A stretch of 64,000 nt of DNA from an uncultured Prolixibacteraceae bacterium (lineage in GTDB: Bacteria; Bacteroidota; Bacteroidia; Bacteroidales; Prolixibacteraceae): NCBI GenBank assembly GCA_913063265.1, contig CAJXZG010000014.1, forward strand, positions 1-64,000. The letters run 5' to 3'. The position numbers and the translations under genes were made by a program. Positions 1 to 6,617 of this stretch are shown here, piece after piece. Numbering within the stretch: position 1 is the stretch's first letter; every line of letters begins with the position of its first letter. The notes beneath the pieces are model-generated. The model ran no database searches. It saw only the letters and a program-made list of their open reading frames with translations, and was not told the origin of the DNA.

Positions 1-504
1 AACGGTTACGAAGTTTGTAAACGACTAAAAAAAGCCATACCCGAACTTCCCATCATTATGCTTACGGCTAAAAGCCAGGAAGCAGAAATTGTTACCGGCC
101 TTGAAATTGGGGCAGACGACTATGTAACAAAGCCGTTCAGCGTGCTGGAACTGATGGCGCGTGTTAAAGCAGTGATACGGAGGGGTAATTCCGATTCTTC
201 GGAAGATGAAATATACAGGTTTGGTAACCTTGAAATAAACCTGGGGAAATATGAAGCATATAAAAACAATAAAAAGCTAAAATTGTCGCCACGTGAATTT
301 GAACTGCTGAAGTTCTTTATAAACAAAAAAGGTGAAACAATTTCACGTGACAATCTTTTAAACCAGATATGGGGTTATGAAACTTTTCCGGATACACGCA
401 CAATAGATGCTCACATAGCAAAACTGAGGAAAAAAATAGAAGACAATCCGGAAGATCCGAAACTGATAATTACTATACATGGATTGGGTTATAAATTTTT
501 ATGA
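1..504 (+). CDS. OmpR/PhoB-family response regulator, 5' end outside window
   Basis: The frame is open from the first base, so this is the C-terminal 167 residues of a two-component response regulator; the phospho-acceptor Asp lies upstream of the window. Visible receiver landmarks are the LTAK motif (the conserved Thr) near residues 21-24 and the VTKPF motif (the conserved Lys) near residues 42-46. A winged-helix DNA-binding domain follows, from about RFGNLEINLGKYEAYKN through LSPREFELL to the terminal GLGYKF, typical of Trans_reg_C. It would bind DNA after phosphorylation by a histidine kinase that is not in the window. Its target is unknown; the next gene starts 215 bp downstream on the same strand. 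The family call is secure, the physiological role is not. Confidence 0.93.
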   Translation, partial: NGYEVCKRLKKAIPELPIIMLTAKSQEAEIVTGLEIGADDYVTKPFSVLELMARVKAVIRRGNSDSSEDEIYRFGNLEINLGKYEAYKNNKKLKLSPREFELLKFFINKKGETISRDNLLNQIWGYETFPDTRTIDAHIAKLRKKIEDNPEDPKLIITIHGLGYKFL

Positions 505-521
505 GAGGAGATGACAACACC

Positions 522-590
522 TTGTCACCCTGAACCTGTCGAAGGGTGATAAATTGCACAAAAATGATGGTTTGACAGGCTCACCATGAC
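522..590. repeat. Pair of REP-like palindromic units in opposite orientation
   Basis: Unit 1 has arms TCACCCT (525-531) and AGGGTGA (543-549). Unit 2 has arms ATGGT (567-571) and ACCAT (583-587). Read on the opposite strand, unit 2 resembles unit 1, with the shared core TGA(A/G)CCTGTC. This is the form of dispersed intergenic REP-type elements. It lies just after the response-regulator stop codon, so it could also stabilise or end that transcript. Confidence 0.6.
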
Positions 591-609
591 AATAAAAATG
601 AATTAAAAA

Positions 610-653
610 TATGTAAATGTAAAAGATGACAACTTTTTACAAGCATTTACATC
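610..653. repeat. Imperfect inverted repeat upstream of the beta-propeller gene
   Basis: ATGTAAATG (611-619) is the reverse complement of CATTTACAT (644-652), and the inner TAAAAG and CTTTTTA also pair. The element sits about 70 bp before the start codon at 720. A related GATGTAAATG lies at 3825-3834. It could be an operator or a hairpin; the sequence does not decide. Confidence 0.4.
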
Positions 654-719
654 ACATTCACAATATTGTGCAACTTATGGTCTATCAACGGTTAAAATAA
701 TATCCAAAAAGAGGCTGCA

Positions 720-2915
720 ATGAAAACCAAAAAAATACTGACACTATTTACAATCTTCTACCTTTTCTGGGTAGGGGAAATATGCTACGGGCAATCTATA
801 GAGGAGCTTTTTCCCAAAGCCCTTCAACTGGAAGAAGTTAAAGGAGAACTTGAAAAAGCTATCGAATTATATGAAATGATTATTGAAATTTCTCAGGATA
901 ACAGGCAAGCTGCTGCAAAAGCTCAGTTGCAATTAGCTTTATGTTACGAAAAACTGGGAAATCCTTTAGCCTTTAATGCATTTCAAAAGGTTATCAATAA
1001 ATATACCGACCAAATTGAAATTGTTGAAATAGCGCGAACTAAGATTAGGGAGAATATTCCAACAAAAGAAATTCAGGATGAACCTGCTAAAAGAAATCCT
1101 GTATTTAAACAGGTTCAGTTGGATATAAATACAAACTGGCAGCCCTGGGGTGAAAAACCATTTGATATTTCGCCGGATGGTAAAACAATCGTGTACATTG
1201 ATAACCAAAGAAACGCGACTGGTAATTCACAGGTTCAGAATAAATTATTTATTGCTGACATTTCCGGAGCTCCAGTTAATTACCTGGTCGAACAACCAAT
1301 TTTTGAAAGAGAATGGCTTCCCAGATTTTCACCTGATGGAAAATATATTGCTTTTTGGGGATTCAACTTAAGAGGAGCTATCTATTTAATAAAAAAGGAT
1401 GGAACCGGACTTAAACAAATCAGCAAAGATTTTTCGATTTTGAAAATGGGCAGTTATATCTGGCACCCGGATAGTAAACATTTAATTGTCCTCGTTGATA
1501 ATGAAAAACTGGTTACCTATAACTTAGTCGGAGAAGTAACAAATACAGTTAAATGTGAAATAGGAAATGAGGATATTCAGCTTACCGGTATCTCACCGGA
1601 TGGAAAATGGATTTCATATTTTTCTCAATGGATGGATTTTTCAATTGGATTGGTAGGCGATTGCTGGCTGATTTCATCCACGGGTGACAAAAAAATCCGG
1701 CTAACGGATTATAAAGGATTTGACGGTTTTGGTGCTTGGCTTGGGAAAAGTTATTCTTACTATTTTGTTTCAGACAGGTATACATCACCAAATATTTTTA
1801 GGATAGAAATAAATCCTGAAACAGGGGAAAAGAAGAGAAATCCTGAACAGATAACATTTTACTCCGATGCCACTGTTTTCCGCCCGGTGGTAATTAAGGA
1901 AAAATCGGAATTGTTCCACGGGCTTTCAAGGAATACAAATCAGATTATAATTCCGGATGATCAAAGTTTTAATGGATTTAAAACCATAACTACAGGTAAT
2001 AATACAATCATATCACCCGATGGGACAACTATCTTTTTTACAGGAATAGATAAAAATAACAAGGGAATTTTTGCTGTACCAAGAAACGGAGGAACAGTAG
2101 ATAAAATAACCGGGATGGTACCATATTCAGATGACAGTTATAATTGTAAATGTGTTGCTTTATCACCCGATGGTTCTACAATTGCTTTTTTTAAAAAGAT
2201 AAATGAAATTTTGCAGGTTCTTTATTTTGTATCGACAAATGATACCACATTTTTTCAGTCAGTAGTTGTCAGGGATGTGAAAGGTATTGCTTTGACCTGG
2301 TCGCCTGACAGTAAAAAGGTAGCATTTACCTATAACAACAGGTTATTTACATTAACAGCATGGAGTAGAAATGCAGAAGTATTAACCAAAGTCGAAAACT
2401 GGGAGGCAACCAGTACACGATGGTCTCCAGATGGGAAATATATTGCAGGTTTAGTTTCGGATGATGAGGCCAGTACAGTTGTTATTACTTCTGCACGAAA
2501 TGGGAAAATGGAAAAATTGACTTTATTGGATGAACCCGGTAAAAAAGAAGGATTGGAATGGCATCCTAACAGTAAAAAACTTAACTATATGTATCACGGA
2601 AATAAAAATAATGGAGATGGAATCCGGGAAGCCTTTATTAATGGAAGCCCTTCGGTTGAATTAATTAACCAACCAGGTGTATGGGATTATGTTGGTAAAT
2701 GGGATCCGTCCGGATTAAATTATTTTTTTCTGGGCGACAGATCCGATGTAAGGGGGTATTTGCTGTATAAATACAACACCGAAACAAAAAGAATCATTCC
2801 GGTATCATATATTCCCAACCTGTCGCTTCCAGCCTGGAATAAAGACGGAAAATTCATGGTCCTCAGCAGGGAAAAAATTGAAACCCGTTTATGGATGATG
2901 GAAGGATTTGAATAG
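720..2915 (+). CDS. Secreted TPR plus TolB/WD40-like beta-propeller protein
   Basis: The 731-residue protein has a signal peptide of about 24 residues, ending near CYG/Q. A tetratricopeptide-like helical stretch at about 35-110 includes AAAKAQLQLALCYEKLGN. A long beta-propeller follows, built from PD40/WD40-like blades with recurring SPDGK or SPDG motifs: ISPDGKTIVYI near 150, FSPDGKYIAFWG near 203, ISPDGKWISYF near 290, LSPDGSTIAFF near 480 and WSPDGKYIAGLV near 570. About eleven such motifs suggest two propellers. Proteins of this layout act in the periplasm as binding or scaffold modules; no peptidase domain follows the propeller, so catalysis is not supported. It ends two bases before the stop codon of the convergent gene at 2918. 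Its partner is unknown. Confidence 0.85.
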   Translation: MKTKKILTLFTIFYLFWVGEICYGQSIEELFPKALQLEEVKGELEKAIELYEMIIEISQDNRQAAAKAQLQLALCYEKLGNPLAFNAFQKVINKYTDQIEIVEIARTKIRENIPTKEIQDEPAKRNPVFKQVQLDINTNWQPWGEKPFDISPDGKTIVYIDNQRNATGNSQVQNKLFIADISGAPVNYLVEQPIFEREWLPRFSPDGKYIAFWGFNLRGAIYLIKKDGTGLKQISKDFSILKMGSYIWHPDSKHLIVLVDNEKLVTYNLVGEVTNTVKCEIGNEDIQLTGISPDGKWISYFSQWMDFSIGLVGDCWLISSTGDKKIRLTDYKGFDGFGAWLGKSYSYYFVSDRYTSPNIFRIEINPETGEKKRNPEQITFYSDATVFRPVVIKEKSELFHGLSRNTNQIIIPDDQSFNGFKTITTGNNTIISPDGTTIFFTGIDKNNKGIFAVPRNGGTVDKITGMVPYSDDSYNCKCVALSPDGSTIAFFKKINEILQVLYFVSTNDTTFFQSVVVRDVKGIALTWSPDSKKVAFTYNNRLFTLTAWSRNAEVLTKVENWEATSTRWSPDGKYIAGLVSDDEASTVVITSARNGKMEKLTLLDEPGKKEGLEWHPNSKKLNYMYHGNKNNGDGIREAFINGSPSVELINQPGVWDYVGKWDPSGLNYFFLGDRSDVRGYLLYKYNTETKRIIPVSYIPNLSLPAWNKDGKFMVLSREKIETRLWMMEGFE

Positions 2916-2917
2916 AA

Positions 2918-3730
2918 TTAATCGTAATACACGATTGTTCTTTCAAAAATACGCCAACCAGTTATCCTAGATATCCAGTTTCCTTTGTCATCATATTCAT
3001 ATTCCGCCGCCCTGCCAGGGCCATAATTAACCTCTTCTCCATTGGTAATTTTTACACGCATTGATTCAACCAGACCTTTTTCGTTATATTTAAAATCTTC
3101 CTGAAATTCATAAACAAACCCATTGGGATCTTTCCATGAATAAGTTTTTATTTTGCCATCAGGATATCTTGTAATATCGCAGGTTGTTCCCATTTTATTT
3201 CCATCAGAATTTTGATAGTATTCCTTTAACAAATTTCCGTTTTTATCCAGTTCATCTATGGTTTTTGCAGTTATTTCATTTGTAATAAGTGAAATGCTAT
3301 GCTTTTCAATATTCCCGTTGTTTAAGTATACTATTTTTCTTTTGTCAAATAGCATACTATTCCACAATCTAAAAACATATTTAACCTTATCATTTTCGTA
3401 ATGATATAATCTTGTGGATACATTACCATCATCATCTGTAACTTTCGTCTGATAAATTCTTCCCATTTTATCAAAATAGCAAGACCATGGTTGGTAAGAT
3501 ATGACATTCCGTACTTCATTAAATTTGACAGGCTCTCCTTTTCTGAATTTGCCGTTTTCCACAACAGTGTGGTACATCTGGAAATGAATTTCTTTAACCT
3601 TCCCATTAGTGAAATCAAAATTATCCTTGTATATATAAAATAAGGCAGGTGGAGTTTTATCCACAGGTACTTGTGAAAACACACAAGAAACGACTAGGAT
3701 AATTGCTGTAGTTAAAATCAGTTTTTTCAT
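2918..3730 (-). CDS. Secreted protein with RHS/YD-like repeats, function unknown
   Basis: The 270-residue product has a clear signal peptide (MKKLILTTAIILVVSCVFSQ). The body is a series of short beta-rich motifs reminiscent of RHS/YD or MORN-like repeats: DKMGRIYQTKV, LYHYENDKVKYVF, ELDKNGNLLKEYY, RYPDGKIKTYSW, FKYNEKGLVESM and YEYDDKGNWISR. Such repeats form extended beta-sheet shells in secreted proteins of Bacteroidota. No toxin tip or catalytic motif is visible, and the length is far below a full RHS protein. It is monocistronic and converges on the beta-propeller gene. A -7-like element lies 27-34 bp upstream. No function can be assigned. Confidence 0.75.
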   Translation of the reverse strand: MKKLILTTAIILVVSCVFSQVPVDKTPPALFYIYKDNFDFTNGKVKEIHFQMYHTVVENGKFRKGEPVKFNEVRNVISYQPWSCYFDKMGRIYQTKVTDDDGNVSTRLYHYENDKVKYVFRLWNSMLFDKRKIVYLNNGNIEKHSISLITNEITAKTIDELDKNGNLLKEYYQNSDGNKMGTTCDITRYPDGKIKTYSWKDPNGFVYEFQEDFKYNEKGLVESMRVKITNGEEVNYGPGRAAEYEYDDKGNWISRITGWRIFERTIVYYD

Positions 3731-3756
3731 AAGGTCAATATTTAAAATTTACATTA

Positions 3757-3764
3757 CAAAATTA
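3757..3764 (-). promoter_or_regulatory. Candidate Bacteroidota -7 element (TAATTTTG)
   Basis: On the minus strand the bases read TAATTTTG, an exact fit to TAnnTTTG. It lies 27-34 bp before the start codon at 3730. No convincing TTTG was found at the -33 spacing, so the call rests on the -7 match and its position. Confidence 0.35.
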
Positions 3765-3870
3765 AAGAGAGAATAAACAAAAAGCTATGATCAGATGTAA
3801 AGCAATGTTACCGTTTTGTAAAAAGATGTAAATGTTAATTGAAATTAGGTATTTATTATCTTTTAATTGA

Positions 3871-4080
3871 CGCTTTTCTCGTCAAACCAGTGTATTGGCA
3901 TATCCCCTTGGTGATGGATTGTCTAAGCTTATTATTCCCACCAGGGGATTCCTGATGGCCATTCTCGGACTTGCAGAAATCCCCTATGAAAAATGGGTTC
4001 GTTTTATGTGGCCTCTCTTCCTACTTTTGAGTTTTATCGCAGTTATTATAATTGGGATTGCAGTATTTATTGGTTATTAG
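3871..4080 (+). pseudogene. C-terminal remnant of a YfcC/C4-dicarboxylate-type transporter
   Basis: About 70 codons are open between a TGA at 3868-3870 and the TAG at 4078-4080. The translation (SRQTSVLAYPLGDGLSKLI, then IPTRGFLMAILGLAEIPYEK, then a hydrophobic segment ending in GIAVFIGY) resembles the extreme C-terminus of YfcC-family membrane transporters, where a SRQ-VLA-QLGDG-IPT pattern precedes the last helices. Family resemblance begins upstream of the first possible start codon (TTG at 3895), and the hundreds of residues expected before it are absent. It is therefore a truncated gene remnant, not a small functional protein. The resemblance is from memory of the family and was not searched. 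Confidence 0.6.
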
Positions 4081-4630
4081 TCTTTTGAATCTTTTTAATC
4101 CGGTTGCAACTTCCACCTGTAAGGGGATCCATATAGGACAAGAGGTGTTTTCGACCACTTTCTTTCTCCAAAATCAATTTTTCACAAACGATGCAAGTGC
4201 TCAGTATGAATAACATAGTGTAATGAAATTATTTATTTCGCTACAAATTATTTGAAAAGCCATAAATAATTAACTATGAAAATGCATTTAATTTCTACAA
4301 CAAAAATTTTGTTGCTACTGCTATTTTTTTTCATATTGGTGTTGTGTAACGATAATGAAGAAATTGATCCCCCTCCGTCTACAAGACAAGAATGTCTGGA
4401 GGAAGCCATATTTGGTGAGCCATTATTATCCCCATATTGTTTGCCTTATTCTCAGGGAGAATCATACGAAATTTACCAATCATATTGTTCTCCTCCACCG
4501 GGAAGTCACGAAAAGAGATATGCACTGGATTTTTTAATGCCTGAAGGAACTGAAATAATTGCTGCACGCGCAGGGGAAGTGGTTGAATTAAAGGAGCACT
4601 GGCCAAGCGATAACCGTATAGGGGGTCATG

Positions 4631-4640
4631 AAAATATGGT
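4631..4640 (+). repeat. Target-site duplication, left copy
   Basis: AAAATATGGT directly before the left inverted repeat. It is identical to 6290-6299 after the right end, and belongs to the interrupted M23 gene. Confidence 0.92.
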
Positions 4641-6289
4641 CCTGTCTTGTGCGCGATGTGAACGCTCTAAAAATGCAGTGCTGAATATGAGTTAGTTACA
4701 GGTTTTTAATTTGCAATTTGGGTCATGCGGAGCTATTTTTAGGGTATGTTTATCCGAAAAAACAAAAACCGTAGTGGTTCAGTCAGCATCCAGATTGTTC
4801 AAAAGGTTAACCGTTCTAACAAGGTATTCAAAACAGTAGGGATTGCAAAAACCAAACGAGAAGAAGAACTACTACTACTGCATGCAAAGACCGAGATAGA
4901 GCGGCTTCAAGGAATGCATTCTCTTTTTGTTGAGCACGATGACTTGGTCGTTGACAACTTTGTAAATAGCATTGCAAATGACCACTTACAAATAGTCGGT
5001 TCCGAATTAATTCTGGGGAAGATTTATGACAAAATTGGTTTTCCAACCGGTGGGTCATGCAATTATTTTAGGAACTTGGTTTTATGCCGTTTGGTCTATC
5101 CGGGAAGTAAATTAAAGACCGTTGCTTATTTTAAACAGCACCTGAACACAGATGTCAGTGTCTACTCCATCTATCGTTTTTTGGATGAATTAAATGCTGA
5201 ACTAAAGCCCAACATCGAACGAATATCATTTGAGCACACAAAGAAGTTGTTAAATGGGAAAATAGGTGTTGTATTTTATGATATGACCACTTTGTATTTT
5301 GAAGCATCGGAAGAAGACGATTACCGCATCCCCGGTTTCTCAAAAGATGGCAAACACCAGCAACCACAAATAATGATTGGGCTACTGGTCAGCAGTCATG
5401 GTTACCCGATCGGCTATCAAATATTCGAAGGCAATACTTCGGAAACAAAAACATTAATACCAATACTTGAAGCTTTTCAAAAAAGGTTTGATATTGCCAA
5501 ACCGACAATAGTGGCAGATGCCGCTTTGTTGTCGCAAAAGAATATTAATGCTCTTCGGGAAAATAAATATGAATACATACTTGGTGGACGGCTTAAAAAT
5601 GAAACAAATACAATAAAGGAAAAAGTAACTGCCCTTGAAATTGAACAAGGCAAGCCCAAGGAACTAAAATCCAAGAATGGTAGGTTAATAGTTAGTTTTT
5701 CGGTCAAAAGGGCACACAACGATAAGAAGAACCGGGAAAAAGGTTTAAAACGGCTTGAGAAGAAAGTAAGAAGTGGCAAATTATCCAAAGAACACATAAA
5801 TAACCGGGGCTATAATAAATACTTAAAATTATCAGGGGATGTAGACATTACCATTGATTATAAAAAATACGAAGCAGATAGTGTATGGGATGGATTAAAA
5901 GGCTACGTAACAAATACAAGCCTACCAAAGGACAAGGTTATTGGGAATTACAGTCAGCTATGGCAAGTTGAAAAAGCTTTCCGTATATCAAAAACAGATT
6001 TAAGGATACGGCCAATATATCACAGATTAAGAAACAGGATTGAAGCCCATGTCTGTATCTGCTTCTCTGCCTACACCATATATAAAGAACTCGAATGTTT
6101 ATTAAAAAAGAATAGCATTGATTTGTCCCCAGAGAAGGCTATCGATCAAATTAAAGAGATTAGGCAGCTACAGTATATTTTACCCAAATCTCAACAAGTT
6201 AAAACCAAAATTTTACAACCAACAAAACAGCAGTCGCTGCTGCTCGAAATGAAAATATAGAAAGTGGGTCATGCATTGCACAAAACAGG
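4641..6289 (+). mobile_element. IS4-superfamily (IS1634-like) insertion sequence, complete
   Basis: The element is 1649 bp. Its ends are inverted: CCTGTCTTGTGC on the left and, read inward from the right, CCTGTTTTGTGC (11 of 12 identical). It is flanked by a perfect 10-bp direct repeat, AAAATATGGT, at 4631-4640 and 6290-6299. One transposase gene (4746-6260) fills the element. The intact duplication and open transposase frame point to a fairly recent insertion. The 9-mer GGGTCATGC occurs three times in direct orientation (4720, 5052, 6266). Confidence 0.93.
4746..6260 (+). CDS. IS4-superfamily (IS1634-like) DDE transposase
   Basis: The 504-residue protein catalyses cut-and-paste movement of the surrounding element. 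The catalytic triad can be placed: Asp in VVFYDMTTLYFE, Asp in IVADAALLS, and Glu in YSQLWQVEKAFRISK. The last fits the IS4 signature Y-x2-R-x3-E-x6-K with Leu in place of Arg. The FRISKTDLRIRPIYHR stretch and following helical region are typical of IS1634-type transposases. The length is close to the usual 500 or so residues and no frameshift is seen, so it is probably active. The ATG at 4746 lies 105 bp inside the left end. The gene reads in the same direction as the peptidase it interrupts. Confidence 0.93.
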   Translation: MFIRKNKNRSGSVSIQIVQKVNRSNKVFKTVGIAKTKREEELLLLHAKTEIERLQGMHSLFVEHDDLVVDNFVNSIANDHLQIVGSELILGKIYDKIGFPTGGSCNYFRNLVLCRLVYPGSKLKTVAYFKQHLNTDVSVYSIYRFLDELNAELKPNIERISFEHTKKLLNGKIGVVFYDMTTLYFEASEEDDYRIPGFSKDGKHQQPQIMIGLLVSSHGYPIGYQIFEGNTSETKTLIPILEAFQKRFDIAKPTIVADAALLSQKNINALRENKYEYILGGRLKNETNTIKEKVTALEIEQGKPKELKSKNGRLIVSFSVKRAHNDKKNREKGLKRLEKKVRSGKLSKEHINNRGYNKYLKLSGDVDITIDYKKYEADSVWDGLKGYVTNTSLPKDKVIGNYSQLWQVEKAFRISKTDLRIRPIYHRLRNRIEAHVCICFSAYTIYKELECLLKKNSIDLSPEKAIDQIKEIRQLQYILPKSQQVKTKILQPTKQQSLLLEMKI

Positions 6290-6299
6290 AAAATATGGT
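6290..6299 (+). repeat. Target-site duplication, right copy
   Basis: AAAATATGGT directly after the right inverted repeat. The peptidase frame resumes here, reading through Glu-Asn-Met-Val as on the left side. Confidence 0.92.
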
Positions 6300-6617
6300 T
6301 AGTCTTCGCCATGATGATGAAACAATTGCAGTTTATATTCATCTTGAACAAAATGGAGTAGATGTTGAACTTGGCGATAAAATACCAAAAGGAGGACATC
6401 TTGGATGGTCTGGAAAATCAGGAGATACCAATGGGGTGGCTCACCTTCATTTCCAGGTTTGTTTAAAATCGGGAATGTGTTCGTATAAAACCGGGGAATA
6501 TACAGTACCGGTAAACTTCAGCAATGCGCATGGTGAACTTGATGAAGCAGGAGGATTAATTCGTGGAGAAAGTTATTTAGCCCTTGCTTGTGAATAGAAT
6601 CCACTGATTTAAATAAT

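Larger units (their letters stand above)
4276..6597 (+). pseudogene. M23-type metallopeptidase lipoprotein, disrupted by an IS element
   Basis: The gene is split: 4276-4640 encodes the N-terminal part and 6300-6597 the C-terminal part, both in the same frame. Removing the insertion plus one copy of the 10-bp duplication (1659 bp, a multiple of three) rebuilds a 220-residue protein. It has a hydrophobic leader ending in FFILVLCND (a lipobox-like Cys), a YALDF segment holding the metal-binding Asp of LytM-type peptidases, the GTEIIAARAGEVVE strand, IHLEQNGVDVELGDKIPKG, and the HLHF (HxH) metal and catalytic motif. Intact relatives cleave peptidoglycan cross-bridges or act as LytM regulators in the periplasm. 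The disrupted copy cannot make the complete HxH-containing enzyme; the left part now stops at 4693-4695 inside the IS. The surviving open frame from 6271 lacks a signal peptide. Confidence 0.85.

Noticed and set aside
3895-4080. Small 61-residue membrane protein
   Set aside because: The start would be TTG and family resemblance extends upstream to the preceding stop, so a truncated transporter is the better reading.
4276-4695. Stand-alone 139-residue protein
   Set aside because: Its last 17 or so codons read into the IS; the true gene continues after the insertion at 6300.
6271-6597. Stand-alone 108-residue peptidase-like protein
   Set aside because: The ATG lies inside the right end of the IS. 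The rest is the C-terminal part of the interrupted M23 gene.
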